A stretch of DNA of 64,000 nt, from contig NZ_KB892005.1 of NCBI RefSeq assembly GCF_000373645.1, positions 124,774-188,773 on the forward strand. Reading direction: 5' to 3'. Under the pieces are notes generated by a model. The model was given only the letters and a program-made list of their open reading frames with translations, was not told the origin of the DNA and ran no database searches. The DNA comes from Streptomyces sp. ATexAB-D23 (lineage in GTDB: Bacteria > Actinomycetota > Actinomycetes > Streptomycetales > Streptomycetaceae). Position 1 is the first letter of the stretch. Each line of letters starts with the position of its first letter. Shown piece by piece: positions 41,473 to 50,401 of this stretch. The position numbers were made by a program, and so were the translations under genes.

Positions 41473-42591
41473 TCAGCGCAGGATCCCCTCCAGGAAGTCG
41501 CTGCCGAGCCGGGCCACCACCGTCAGGTCCAGCTGGTGCAGGACGTACCGGCCCCGGCGCCGGGTCGTGACCAGACCGGCCCTCTTGAGCACCGCGAGAT
41601 GGCGGGAGACCTCGGGCGAGGTGATGCCGTTGGTGTCGGCCAGTTCGCCCGTCGTGTACGGGGAACGGGCGATGCTCCGGCACAGCCGCATGCGCAACGG
41701 GTGCGCCAGGGCCTCCATCCGCAGCTGGAGCAGTTCGACGGAGGCGGGCGAGGGCAGCTCGGGACGGTGCACCGGGTAGTGGAGCACCGGGCGCCAGCCC
41801 GGGGCGTAGAGCACCATCAGGTGGGGCCGGCCGAAGCTGGTGGGGATGAGGGTGAGCCCCGGCCCGACGGCGGGGTCGGTCGCGTCGGTCGCCCCCTCGC
41901 TCAGCTTGTCGACGCTGATCCGGCCCCCGTCCTCGGACACCGCGAGCGCGGGGGAGACCGCCCGTACCGCCTCGGCGAGCCCCTTGTGCCGCAGCAGGTC
42001 CGTCTTGTGCCGCGCGTCGGCCACGAGCTGGACCCGGACCCGCTGCCAGGTGTCCGCGAAGAACGCCTGGTCGCAGTCCTCGAACAGGCGGCGCAGCCGG
42101 CGCCGTACGAGGTCGGGGTCGGCCAGCAGCCGCTGGGTGAACTCCACCTGCGGCCGGCCGCGCGCCGCCGCCATCTCCAGGGCCCGCGCACGCGTCCCGG
42201 CGTCGCGGAGCGGGGAGGCCGCGCCGGTCCCGTGGAACGCCCCGCAGTTGAACTCCAAGGCCGCGGCGACGAACCGCTCGTCGTCCAGCCGGTCCAGCAG
42301 GTCCAGGTCGGCGGCGAGGTCGGCGCCCGTCCTGCCGTCGCCGCCGCGCACCCCGGCGAACGGCATGAAGATGTCCGAGAAGGTGTTCCGCCACAGGAAC
42401 TCCGCCTCGTGCAGCCGGTCGGCGAGGTCGGGCTCCAGGGCCGTGGCGGTGGCCGTCGCCCAGCCGTGCACGCCCGGGTGGTGCCCCGGCTCGGAAAGCG
42501 CGTGCAGGGCGACCCCCAGCTCGACGAGCGGAGAGGTCTCGAAGACGATGCGGGCGGGGTCGAGGCCCGCGATGTCGATGGTCACGCTCAC
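41473..42591 (-). CDS. DUF5937 / ArsR-type winged-helix transcriptional regulator
   Basis: Protein of 372 residues: a large N-terminal DUF5937 region (about 1-255; FETSPLVELGVALHALSEPG near 18-37) and a C-terminal ArsR-like winged helix (LRMEALAHPLRMRLCRSIAR, SPYTTGELADTNGITSPEVS, RHLAVLKRAGLVTTRRRGRY). This order, sensor first and DNA-binding domain last, is typical of the actinomycete DUF5937 family. The ligand is unknown, and no cysteine metal site is seen in the winged helix. GTG start at 42591 (MSVTIDIAGL); SD not evident. It converges with the response regulator gene, 13 bases apart. Confidence 0.85.
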   Translation of the reverse strand: MSVTIDIAGLDPARIVFETSPLVELGVALHALSEPGHHPGVHGWATATATALEPDLADRLHEAEFLWRNTFSDIFMPFAGVRGGDGRTGADLAADLDLLDRLDDERFVAAALEFNCGAFHGTGAASPLRDAGTRARALEMAAARGRPQVEFTQRLLADPDLVRRRLRRLFEDCDQAFFADTWQRVRVQLVADARHKTDLLRHKGLAEAVRAVSPALAVSEDGGRISVDKLSEGATDATDPAVGPGLTLIPTSFGRPHLMVLYAPGWRPVLHYPVHRPELPSPASVELLQLRMEALAHPLRMRLCRSIARSPYTTGELADTNGITSPEVSRHLAVLKRAGLVTTRRRGRYVLHQLDLTVVARLGSDFLEGILR

Positions 42592-42672
42592 CCGTCCATG
42601 GTGCCGGGTGGGTGTGACAGTCCGGACGCCGTTTGACGGACGGTGTCAATCAGCGTCCGGACCCGGGCCGGC

Positions 42673-43872
42673 TCACCCCTTCCGGGGCACCCGCTCCAGG
42701 AAGCCGGCCAGTGCCTCCCGGACGTCGTCGGCCGTCCACTCCAGACCCGCCTGCCCCACGGTCACCTCGGTGAACGCCACCCCGGGCGCACCGGTGTCCG
42801 GCGTGAACCAGCGGCGGAACAGCGCCACGCCGGTCTCCTCGGCCTGCCGCACCGACGCCGCGGTCAGCTCGTCCGCGCCGTACGGCAGCCACACCTGGAA
42901 CTGGTGGGTGTGCGGGGGCTCCGGCTGTACCCGGAACCAGCCCGTGCCGGCCTGCGCGAACCCCTCGGTCAGCGCCGCGGCGACCGTCTTCGCGTGCGCC
43001 ACGTACGCGGGCAGGTTCGGCAGCTCCCGGTCCAGGCCGGCCAGGGCCGCGACCGCCGCCGGGAACTGCTGGAAGAGCTGGCCGCCGTAGCGGTGCCGCC
43101 AGACCCGGGCCTCCTCGACCAGCGAGGCGGAACCGGCCAGCGCCGCCCCGGAGATGCCGCCGACGGACTTGTAGAACGACACGTACACGCTGTCCGCGAG
43201 CGCGGCGATCTCCGGCAGCCCGCGCCCGAAACGGGTGGCGCACTCCCACAGCCGGGCCCCGTCGAAGTGGACCACCGCGTCCCGCTCACGGGCGGCGGCC
43301 ACCACGGCCTCCAGCTCCTCCCAGGTGGGCAGCACGAAGCCGGCGTCGCGCAGCGGCAGCTCCAGCATCAGCGTGCCGAACGGCTCCGGGAAGTCACGGA
43401 TCTCCTCGGCGGTGGGCAGCCTCGGATCGGACGTGGGGTGGACGGTACGCAGCCCGCTCACCGCGCCCAGGGCGCCGCCCTCGTGCATCTCCGGGTGGGC
43501 GAGCGGGTGCAGCGCGACGGTCGGGTTGCCGGTGCGCGCGGCCCAGCAGCGCAGCGCGACCTGCTGCGCCATCGTCCCGGTCGGGAAGAACGCCGCGGCC
43601 TCCGTGCCCAGCAGCCCGGCGACCCGCTGCTCCAGCTCGGCGACGACACCGTCCCCGTAGATGTCCGCGGGCAGGGCGAGGTCGGTGACCGTCGCCGCGT
43701 CCGCCGTGAGGGAGGCCAGCTGTTCGCCGAGCGTGCGGTCCTGCGGGATGCGGGAGAGGATGCGCTGGGCCTGCCGCCACGCGGTGAGGCGGCGCAGCCG
43801 CCAGGCCTCGTCGTCCCCGGCCGCCCCTTCGTCCGCCGCCCCGTCCGTCACCTGCGCGTTCGTGTCTGCCAT
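42673..43872 (-). CDS. Threonine aldolase family PLP enzyme (beta-eliminating lyase)
   Basis: Fold-type I PLP enzyme of 399 residues resembling low-specificity threonine aldolases: LPADIYGDGVVAELEQRVAG, AAFFPTGTMAQQVALRCWA, HPEMHEGGAL, VHFDGARLWE (PLP aspartate region), and the lysine-containing YVSFYKSVGGISGAAL (Schiff-base Lys). It may cleave threonine or other beta-hydroxy amino acids to glycine and an aldehyde; the true substrate is not determined by sequence. An acidic ~40-residue N-terminal extension precedes the core. ATG at 43872; GATGAT lies 6 bases upstream as a possible -10 of a leaderless transcript. Confidence 0.88.
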   Translation of the reverse strand: MADTNAQVTDGAADEGAAGDDEAWRLRRLTAWRQAQRILSRIPQDRTLGEQLASLTADAATVTDLALPADIYGDGVVAELEQRVAGLLGTEAAAFFPTGTMAQQVALRCWAARTGNPTVALHPLAHPEMHEGGALGAVSGLRTVHPTSDPRLPTAEEIRDFPEPFGTLMLELPLRDAGFVLPTWEELEAVVAAARERDAVVHFDGARLWECATRFGRGLPEIAALADSVYVSFYKSVGGISGAALAGSASLVEEARVWRHRYGGQLFQQFPAAVAALAGLDRELPNLPAYVAHAKTVAAALTEGFAQAGTGWFRVQPEPPHTHQFQVWLPYGADELTAASVRQAEETGVALFRRWFTPDTGAPGVAFTEVTVGQAGLEWTADDVREALAGFLERVPRKG

Positions 43873-43944
43873 GGGACGATCATCACGCACAACGCCGTGT
43901 CCGCCCACAGGTTTCCGCAGCCCCGGAGCCGTGCGAGCGAGGTT

Positions 43945-43959
43945 TCCACAGGCTGTGGA
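43945..43959. promoter_or_regulatory. Inverted repeat TCCACA-N3-TGTGGA (DnaA-box-like pair)
   Basis: Same arms and spacing as at 1271-1287. The right arm on the minus strand reads CTGTCCACA, a full match to the degenerate Streptomyces DnaA box. It lies 29 bases before TAGCAT (43989-43994), a candidate -10 for the panC operon. Confidence 0.5.
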
Positions 43960-44047
43960 CAGCCGGGAGGGCGGACCGGGTGCTGGCGTAGCATGCAGAG
44001 GAATCGTCCGGTACCCCCCGCGGACTGGAACGGAAGGCCATCGCAGC

Positions 44048-45070
44048 GTGAACGCAACAGCTCCCAAGGACCCCCTCGACGCGAGGGACCGCCCCGCCCG
44101 GCTCACCGTCGGCGTGGTGGGGGCGGGCCGCGTCGGCCCCGCCCTGGCCGCGTCCCTGGCCCTCGCCGGACACCGCCCGGTCGCCGTGTCGGGGGTCTCC
44201 GACGCCTCGGTGCGCCGCGCCGCGGCCCTCCTGCCCGACGTCCCCCTCGTGACGCCCGCCGAGGTCCTCGCGCGCGCCGACCTCGTCCTGCTGACCGTCC
44301 CCGACGACGCCCTCCCCGGGCTCGTCGAGGGCCTCGCCGAGACCGGCGCGGTCCGGCCGGGCCAGCTCCTCGTCCACACCTCGGGGCGGTACGGGACGAA
44401 GGTGCTGGACCCCGCGCTGCGGGCCGGCGCCCTGCCGCTCGCGCTGCATCCGGCGATGACGTTCACCGGCACGTCCGTGGACGTCCAGCGGCTGGCCGGC
44501 TGCTCCTTCGGGGTCACCGCCCCCGAGCAGCTGAGGCTCGCCGCCGAGGCGCTGGTCATCGAGATGGGCGGCGAGCCGGAGTGGGTCGCGGAGGAGTCCC
44601 GTCCGCTCTACCACGCGGCGCTCGCCCTCGGCGCGAACCACCTGGTCACGCTGGTCGCCCAGTCGATGGAGCTGCTGCGCACGGCCGGGGTCAGCGCCCC
44701 GGACCGGATGCTCGGCCCCCTGCTCGGCGCCGCTCTGGACAACGCCCTGCGCTCCGGCGACGCGGCGCTCACCGGCCCGGTCGCGCGCGGCGACGCCGGC
44801 ACGGTCGCCGCGCACATCGGGGAGCTGCGCACCCACGCCCCGCAGACGGTCGCCGGATACGTGGCGATGGCCCGCGCCACCGCCGACCGCGCCCTCGCCC
44901 ACGGCCTGCTGAAGCCGGAGCTCGCCGAGGACCTGCTCGGCGTCCTGGCGGACGGCGGCGGAGCGGCGGGCGGTCGCGGCGGCCCGGGTGGTCCCGGCGG
45001 CCGTGGCGCCCCGGACGGCCCCGGCGGAGCGGACGGCAGTACCGGCACCGGACCGGAGGAGACCCGATGA
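44048..45070 (+). CDS. Rossmann-fold DUF2520 protein, first gene of the panC-nad operon
   Basis: Protein of 340 residues. N-terminal NAD(P)-binding Rossmann domain (LTVGVVGAGRVGPALAASLA at about 19-38; then PDVPLVTPAEVLARADLVLL) and a C-terminal all-helical DUF2520 domain (about 165-295) like those of the 6-phosphogluconate dehydrogenase/ketopantoate reductase superfamily. A Gly/Pro-rich tail (about 300-340) is dispensable-looking. The dehydrogenase fold and the overlap with panC make a role in ketopantoate reduction or a related step plausible but unproved. GTG at 44048. Its stop overlaps the panC start (ATGA). Confidence 0.85.
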   Translation: MNATAPKDPLDARDRPARLTVGVVGAGRVGPALAASLALAGHRPVAVSGVSDASVRRAAALLPDVPLVTPAEVLARADLVLLTVPDDALPGLVEGLAETGAVRPGQLLVHTSGRYGTKVLDPALRAGALPLALHPAMTFTGTSVDVQRLAGCSFGVTAPEQLRLAAEALVIEMGGEPEWVAEESRPLYHAALALGANHLVTLVAQSMELLRTAGVSAPDRMLGPLLGAALDNALRSGDAALTGPVARGDAGTVAAHIGELRTHAPQTVAGYVAMARATADRALAHGLLKPELAEDLLGVLADGGGAAGGRGGPGGPGGRGAPDGPGGADGSTGTGPEETR

Positions 45071-46080
45071 CCGCGTCCGTCTCCGCCCCGGCGCTGCTGG
45101 ACACCGCCGCCGAACTGGACGCGTACGCCCCCGGCGGCAAGCGGGCCGTCGTCATGACGATGGGCGCCCTGCACGAGGGGCACGCGTCGCTGATCCGCGC
45201 CGCCCGCGCGCTCGCCGGCCCGGCCGGGCAGGTCGTCGTCACGGTCTTCGTCAACCCGCTCCAGTTCGGCGAGGCCGCCGACCTCGACCGCTACCCCCGC
45301 ACGCTCGACGCCGACCTCGCCGTGGCCGGTGCGGCGGGCGCGGACGTGGTCTTCGCCCCGTCCGTCGACGAGGTCTACCCGGGCGGCGAACCGCAGGTCC
45401 GGATCTCGGCGGGACCGATGGGGGAGCGCCTGGAGGGGGCCTCGCGCCCCGGCCACTTCGACGGCATGCTCACCGTCGTCGCCAAGCTGCTCCACCTGAC
45501 CCGGCCGGGCGTCGCGCTGTTCGGGCAGAAGGACGCCCAGCAGCTGGCGCTGATCCGGCGCATGGTGCGCGATCTGAACTTCCCCGTGGAGATCGCCGGA
45601 GTGGAGACGGCCCGGGAGCCCGACGGCCTCGCGCTCTCCAGCCGCAACCGCTTCCTCGACCCGCACGAGCGCCGTACCGCGCTCGCCCTGTCCCGGGCCC
45701 TGTTCGCCGCCCGTGACCGGCTCGCCGCGCAAGCGGCGCTGCACGCCCGCGCGCGGGCCACCGGGGCGACCGAGGACCGGGCCGCCGGGCTCAACCGGCT
45801 CGGCGAACCCCGCCTCGCGGCCGACGCCCAGGCGGTGGCCCGCGCCCGGCCGGACACCGGACCCGCCGTCGTGCGCGCCGCCGCCCACGCGGTCCTCCAG
45901 GAGGCGGCGGCCGCGAGCCCGCCGCTCGATCTGGACTACGTGGCGCTGGTGGACCCGGCCGACTTCACCGAGATCCCCGACGACCGCACGGCGGGCGACG
46001 CGATCCTCGCCGTCGCCGCCCGGGTCGGCGCGACCCGGCTCATCGACAACATCCCCCTCACCCTCGGAGCCACCCCGTGA
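45067..46080 (+). CDS. panC: Pantoate-beta-alanine ligase (pantothenate synthetase)
   Basis: Protein of 337 residues condensing pantoate and beta-alanine with ATP to pantothenate. Motifs: VMTMGALHEGHASLIRAAR (HIGH-like), VVTVFVNPLQFGEAADLDRY, EGASRPGHFDGMLTVVAKLL, FGQKDAQQLALIRRMVRDLN and LALSSRNRFLDP (KMSKS-like). The C-terminal part contains an Ala/Arg-rich stretch (about 217-260) somewhat longer than usual. ATG at 45067 overlaps the DUF2520 stop and its own stop overlaps nadB (GTGA), so three genes are translationally coupled. The product feeds CoaX encoded three genes downstream. Confidence 0.95.
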   Translation: MTASVSAPALLDTAAELDAYAPGGKRAVVMTMGALHEGHASLIRAARALAGPAGQVVVTVFVNPLQFGEAADLDRYPRTLDADLAVAGAAGADVVFAPSVDEVYPGGEPQVRISAGPMGERLEGASRPGHFDGMLTVVAKLLHLTRPGVALFGQKDAQQLALIRRMVRDLNFPVEIAGVETAREPDGLALSSRNRFLDPHERRTALALSRALFAARDRLAAQAALHARARATGATEDRAAGLNRLGEPRLAADAQAVARARPDTGPAVVRAAAHAVLQEAAAASPPLDLDYVALVDPADFTEIPDDRTAGDAILAVAARVGATRLIDNIPLTLGATP

Positions 46081-47810
46081 CCGGAATACGGCTGACCGCC
46101 CCCGCACCCGGCTGGGCCATCGACGCGGACGTCGTGGTCGTCGGCTCCGGTGTCGCCGGCCTCACCACCGCGCTGCGCTGCGCGGCGGCGGGCCTCGCCA
46201 CCGTCGTCGTGACCAAGGCCCGACTGGACGACGGCTCGACGCGCTGGGCCCAGGGCGGGATCGCCGCCGCGCTCGGCGAGGGCGACACCCCCGAACAGCA
46301 CTTGGACGACACCCTGGTCGCCGGCGCCGGCCTGTGCGACGAGGCGGCCGTGCGGACCCTGGTCACCGAGGGCCCGGACGCGGTGCGCCGGCTCATCGGG
46401 ACCGGCGCCCACTTCGACACCGCCGACGACGGGTCCATCGCGCTGACCCGCGAGGGCGGCCACCACCGCCGCCGCATCGCCCACGCGGGCGGTGACGCGA
46501 CCGGCGCCGAGATCTCCCGCGCCCTGGTCGAAGCGGTCCGCGAGGCCGCCCTGCACACCATCGAGAACGCCCTCGTGCTCGACCTGCTCACCGACGCCGA
46601 AGGCCGTACCGCGGGCGTCACCCTGCACGTCATGGGCGAGGGCCAGCACGACGGAGTCGGCGCGGTCAACGCCCCGGCCGTGGTCCTGGCCACCGGCGGC
46701 ATGGGCCAGGTCTTCTCCGCCACCACCAACCCCGCGGTCTCCACGGCCGACGGCGTGGCGCTGGCGCTGCGGGCCGGCGCGGAGGTCTCGGACCTGGAAT
46801 TCGTCCAGTTCCACCCCACCGTCCTCTTCCTGGGCGCCGGCTCCGAGGGCCAGCAGCCCCTGGTCTCCGAGGCGGTACGGGGCGAGGGCGCCCACCTCGT
46901 GGACGCGCACGGCACGCGCTTCATGCTCGGACAGCACGAGCTGGCGGAGCTGGCCCCGCGCGACATCGTCGCCAAGGGCATCACCCGCCAGATGCAGCTG
47001 CACGGCACCGACCACATGTATCTGGACGCCCGCCACTTCGGGGCCGAGATGTGGGAGCAGCGTTTCCCGACCGTCCTGGCCGCCTGCCGGGCCCACGGCA
47101 TCGACCCGGTCACCGAGCCGATCCCGGTGGCACCGGCCGCGCACCACGCCTCCGGCGGCGTCCGCACCGACCTGCGGGGACGTACGACCGTGCCGGGGCT
47201 CTACGCCTGCGGCGAGGCCGCCTGCACCGGGGTGCACGGCGCGAACCGGCTGGCGTCCAACTCGCTGCTCGAAGGACTCGTCTTCGCCGAGCGCATCGCG
47301 GCGGACATCGTCACCGAGCGCCCCCGCGCGGGCGAGGCCGTCGACCGGGCGCCCGTGACCTCCCCGCTGCTGGCCCCCGAGACCCGGACCACGATCCAGC
47401 GCATCATGACGCGCGGCGCCGGAGTCCTGCGCTCCGCCCAGAGCCTCACCACGGCCGCCGACGAGCTGGAGGATCTGCACCGCAGCGCCTACCTGAAGGC
47501 CGGAGGGGACGAGCCCAAGACCGCGGAGCCCGGGGTCGAGGCCTGGGAGGCGACCAACCTGCTCCTGGTCTCCCGGGTCCTGGTCGCCGCCGCCCGGCAG
47601 CGCGAGGAGACCCGCGGCTGCCACTGGCGCGAGGACCGGCCCGAGCGCGACGACGAGCACTGGCGCCGCCACCTCGTCGTCCGGCTGACCTCCGACCGCA
47701 GCCTCGTCCTCCGTGGGACGGATACCGAGGCGTTCGGGCCCGTGGACGCGCCCGGGGCAGCAGACTGCGCAGCGACGAGCACCACCCACCCCACTCCCGA
47801 GGAGCCGTAA
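46077..47810 (+). CDS. nadB: L-aspartate oxidase
   Basis: FAD-dependent enzyme of 577 residues oxidising aspartate to iminoaspartate for quinolinate synthesis, the first step of de novo NAD formation. FAD motif VVVVGSGVAGLTTALRCAAA near 19-38; substrate and FAD contacts in STRWAQGGIAAAL, EFVQFHPTVLF and GLYACGEAACTGVHGANRLA. The C-terminal fumarate-reductase-like domain ends after a long tail (VRLTSDRSLVLRGTDTEAFG). GTG at 46077 overlaps the panC stop. nadA, which makes quinolinate from its product, is not in this window. nadC follows two bases after the stop. Confidence 0.95.
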   Translation: MTGIRLTAPAPGWAIDADVVVVGSGVAGLTTALRCAAAGLATVVVTKARLDDGSTRWAQGGIAAALGEGDTPEQHLDDTLVAGAGLCDEAAVRTLVTEGPDAVRRLIGTGAHFDTADDGSIALTREGGHHRRRIAHAGGDATGAEISRALVEAVREAALHTIENALVLDLLTDAEGRTAGVTLHVMGEGQHDGVGAVNAPAVVLATGGMGQVFSATTNPAVSTADGVALALRAGAEVSDLEFVQFHPTVLFLGAGSEGQQPLVSEAVRGEGAHLVDAHGTRFMLGQHELAELAPRDIVAKGITRQMQLHGTDHMYLDARHFGAEMWEQRFPTVLAACRAHGIDPVTEPIPVAPAAHHASGGVRTDLRGRTTVPGLYACGEAACTGVHGANRLASNSLLEGLVFAERIAADIVTERPRAGEAVDRAPVTSPLLAPETRTTIQRIMTRGAGVLRSAQSLTTAADELEDLHRSAYLKAGGDEPKTAEPGVEAWEATNLLLVSRVLVAAARQREETRGCHWREDRPERDDEHWRRHLVVRLTSDRSLVLRGTDTEAFGPVDAPGAADCAATSTTHPTPEEP

Positions 47811-47812
47811 CC

Positions 47813-48844
47813 GTGAGCACGCCCGAAGAGAATCCGCGCCCCACGCCCGTGGACGTACCGCTGATCCAGATCGGCGCGCCCGCGTCTGCCGCGGACGGCT
47901 GCGGGGACGCCTGCGGCTGCGGCGGGGACGAGGACTACGAGGAGTGCGGCCTCGATCCCGCGCTCGCCCAGCTGCTGGCCGACGCGGGCCTGGACCCGAT
48001 CCAGGTCGAGGACATCGCGCACCTGGCCATCGCGGAGGACCTGGACGGCGGGGTGGACGTCACGACCGTGGCCACGGTCGCCGAGGACGCCATGGCCACC
48101 GGTGACTTCACCGCCCGCGAGGCCGGTGTGGTGGCCGGTCTGCGGGTCGCCGAGGCGGTCCTGTCGATCGTCTGCACGTCCGAGTTCGAGGTGGAGCGGC
48201 ATGTCGAGGACGGCGACCGCGTCGTGCCCGGCCAGAAGCTGCTGACCGTCACCACCCGCACCCGCGATCTCCTCACCGGCGAGCGCAGCGCCCTCAACCT
48301 GCTCTGCCGCCTCTCCGGCATCGCCACCGCGACCCGCGCCTGGGCCGACGCGCTGGAGGGCACGAAGGCCAAGGTCCGCGACACCCGCAAGACGACCCCG
48401 GGCCTGCGCGCCCTGGAGAAGTACGCGGTGCGCTGCGGCGGCGGCGTCAACCACCGGTTCTCGCTGTCCGACGCCGCGCTCGTCAAGGACAACCACGTCA
48501 TCGCGGCGGGCGGGGTGGCCGAGGCGTTCAAGCGGGTGCGGGACGCGTTTCCGGACGTGCCGATCGAGGTCGAGGTCGACACGATGGAGCAGACCGCCGA
48601 GGTGCTGGACGCGGGCGCGGACCTGATCCTGCTGGACAACTTCACCCCCGCGCAGACGGCCGACGCGGTCGCGCTGGTCGCCGGGCGTGCGGTCCTGGAG
48701 TCCTCCGGACGGCTCACCCTCGACTCGGCCCGCGCCTACGCCGAGGCCGGGGTGGACTACCTGGCCGTCGGCGCGCTGACCCACTCGCCGTCGATCCTGG
48801 ACATCGGCCTGGACTTCCGCGACACCGACGGGGCCGGCGCCTGA
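47813..48844 (+). CDS. nadC: Nicotinate-nucleotide pyrophosphorylase (carboxylating) with Cys-rich N-terminal extension
   Basis: Protein of 343 residues converting quinolinate and PRPP to nicotinate mononucleotide. The QPRTase core begins at about residue 50 (LAQLLADAGLDPIQVEDIAH) and carries DLTG-like LLTGERSALNLLCRLSGIAT, VRDTRKTTPGLRALEKYAVR, GGGVNHRFSLSDAALVKDNH and LILLDNF. About 48 extra N-terminal residues contain four cysteines, C30, C34, C36 and C45, in a Gly/Asp-rich stretch, suggesting metal or redox chemistry absent from the E. coli enzyme. GTG at 47813. It overlaps coaX by one base. Confidence 0.95.
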   Translation: MSTPEENPRPTPVDVPLIQIGAPASAADGCGDACGCGGDEDYEECGLDPALAQLLADAGLDPIQVEDIAHLAIAEDLDGGVDVTTVATVAEDAMATGDFTAREAGVVAGLRVAEAVLSIVCTSEFEVERHVEDGDRVVPGQKLLTVTTRTRDLLTGERSALNLLCRLSGIATATRAWADALEGTKAKVRDTRKTTPGLRALEKYAVRCGGGVNHRFSLSDAALVKDNHVIAAGGVAEAFKRVRDAFPDVPIEVEVDTMEQTAEVLDAGADLILLDNFTPAQTADAVALVAGRAVLESSGRLTLDSARAYAEAGVDYLAVGALTHSPSILDIGLDFRDTDGAGA

Positions 48845-49641
48845 TGCTGCTCACCATCGACGTCGGGAACACCCACACCGTCCTCGGCCTGTTCGACGGC
48901 GAGGAGATCGTCGAGCACTGGCGGATCTCCACCGACGCCCGCCGTACCGCCGACGAACTCGCGGTGCTGCTCCAGGGCCTGATGGGCATGCATCCGCTGC
49001 TCGGCATGGAGCTGGGCGACGGCATCGAGGGCATCGCGATCTGCTCCACGGTCCCGGCCGTCCTGCACGAACTGCGCGAGGTGACCCGCCGCTACTACGG
49101 CGACGTCCCGGCGGTGCTGGTCGAGCCGGGCATCAAGACCGGGGTGCCGATCCTCATGGACAACCCGAAGGAGGTCGGCGCGGACCGCATCATCAACGCG
49201 GTCGCCGCCGTCGACCTGTACGGGGGCCCGGCGATCGTCGTGGACTTCGGTACGGCCACCACCTTCGACGCGGTCTCCGCCCGGGGCGAGTACACCGGCG
49301 GCGTCATCGCGCCCGGCATCGAGATCTCGGTCGAGGCGCTCGGCGTCAAGGGCGCCCAGCTGCGCAAGATCGAGCTGGCCAGGCCGCGCAGCGTCATCGG
49401 CAAGAACACCGTCGAGGCCATGCAGGCGGGCATCATCTACGGCTTCGCCGGTCAGGTCGACGGGGTCGTGGCCCGGATGAAGAAGGAGCTGGCGGCCGAC
49501 CCCGACGACGTCACCGTGATCGCGACGGGCGGCCTTGCTCCGATGGTGCTGAACGAGTCGTCCGCCATCGACGAGCACGAGCCCTGGCTCACCCTCATCG
49601 GGCTGCGCCTGGTGTACGAGCGCAACGTGTCGCGCCTGTAG
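48844..49641 (+). CDS. coaX: Type III pantothenate kinase
   Basis: Protein of 265 residues phosphorylating pantothenate, the first committed step to CoA. ASKHA-fold motifs: LLTIDVGNTHTVLGLFDGEE at the N-terminus, EVGADRIINAVAAVDLYGGP, IVVDFGTATTFDAVSARGEY and AMQAGIIYGFAGQVDGVVAR, then VIATGGLAP. Unlike CoaA it is not feedback-inhibited by CoA in known cases. ATG at 48844 shares its A with the nadC stop, so it is coupled and ends the DUF2520-panC-nadB-nadC-coaX operon. A GC-rich hairpin follows at 49670. Confidence 0.95.
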   Translation: MLLTIDVGNTHTVLGLFDGEEIVEHWRISTDARRTADELAVLLQGLMGMHPLLGMELGDGIEGIAICSTVPAVLHELREVTRRYYGDVPAVLVEPGIKTGVPILMDNPKEVGADRIINAVAAVDLYGGPAIVVDFGTATTFDAVSARGEYTGGVIAPGIEISVEALGVKGAQLRKIELARPRSVIGKNTVEAMQAGIIYGFAGQVDGVVARMKKELAADPDDVTVIATGGLAPMVLNESSAIDEHEPWLTLIGLRLVYERNVSRL

Positions 49642-49669
49642 CGGTACGCGGTCCGACCGGCGGGTTCCC

Positions 49670-49697
49670 GCGCGGCGGCTCCCCGGGGCCGCCGCGC
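49670..49697 (+). terminator. Hairpin terminator after coaX
   Basis: GCGCGGCGGC pairs perfectly with GCCGCCGCGC around an 8-base loop. No T run. It marks the end of the panC-nad-coaX operon. Confidence 0.65.
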
Positions 49698-49749
49698 CAC
49701 CGACGACCAGTTAAACGGATTTTGTCCCTTTAGCACGTATTGTCGCGTT

Positions 49750-50358
49750 ATGCCCACGCCCTACGGATCACGCGGCGGTATGGCTTTCAGCGCGGACGAG
49801 CTGCGAGTGCTCCGACGCGCCCTCGCCTTCGCCCTGCACCCCGCGCCCCTGCCCGACGAGGATGTCCAGGACTGCCTGCGGCTTGCGGGCAGCGTGGACG
49901 AGGTGGTCGGCGAGGCCGGACGGCTGCGCGCCTTCCTGCTCGCCGACCTCGCCCGCTACCGCGACGCCCTGCCCGGCTCCCTCAGCGGCTACCTGGAGCT
50001 CCTCCAGGACGCCCTGGCCGCCGGCTACGACCCCCGCCCCGAGGACTTGGCCGCGCTGCGCGCCCTGCGCGGCGGCCGCCTGGCCGGCGCGCTCCTGGAG
50101 CGCTGCCAGGTGATCGCGGAGCGCTCGGTGCGCGCCCGGCTCGCAGGACGGGCCGTGTCCGCGACGGCTCCCGCGCCCCGCGGCCGGCTGCTCGCGCTGC
50201 CCGGCGGGCGCGCCGCGGAGCCGGACAAGCCCAAGACCCCGCCGGCGCCGGTGCCGGCCCGCCCGGTTCCGCCCTCCGAGCGTCCGGCGCCGAAGCCCTC
50301 GGAGGTCTTCCCGCCCCGCCGGCCCGTCCCCAAGCCCGCACAGCGCGCCGCGGGGTAG
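49750..50358 (+). CDS. Hypothetical protein with proline-rich tail
   Basis: Protein of 202 residues, not recognised. The first ~115 residues are helical and Leu/Ala/Arg rich (ADELRVLRRALAFALHPAPL, DEDVQDCLRLAGSVDEVVGE, GYLELLQDALAAGYDPRPED). From about 150 the sequence is Pro/Lys/Ala rich (KPKTPPAPVPARPVPPSERP), probably disordered. No signal peptide or membrane helix. ATG at 49750; TATTGT ends 6 bases upstream, consistent with leaderless translation. It is followed after 43 bases by a small membrane protein gene with its own -10-like element. Confidence 0.75.
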   Translation: MPTPYGSRGGMAFSADELRVLRRALAFALHPAPLPDEDVQDCLRLAGSVDEVVGEAGRLRAFLLADLARYRDALPGSLSGYLELLQDALAAGYDPRPEDLAALRALRGGRLAGALLERCQVIAERSVRARLAGRAVSATAPAPRGRLLALPGGRAAEPDKPKTPPAPVPARPVPPSERPAPKPSEVFPPRRPVPKPAQRAAG

Positions 50359-50401
50359 GGCCTCCGGCGGGGTCCCGCGGGGGCTCGCTACTCTGGACGC
50401 C

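Noticed and set aside
42643..46080. Very long open frame of 1145 codons on the plus strand
   Set aside because: Only its end (from 45067) is a real gene, panC. The rest runs antisense to the aldolase-family gene or out of frame through the DUF2520 gene and reads as low-complexity Arg/Gly/Pro.
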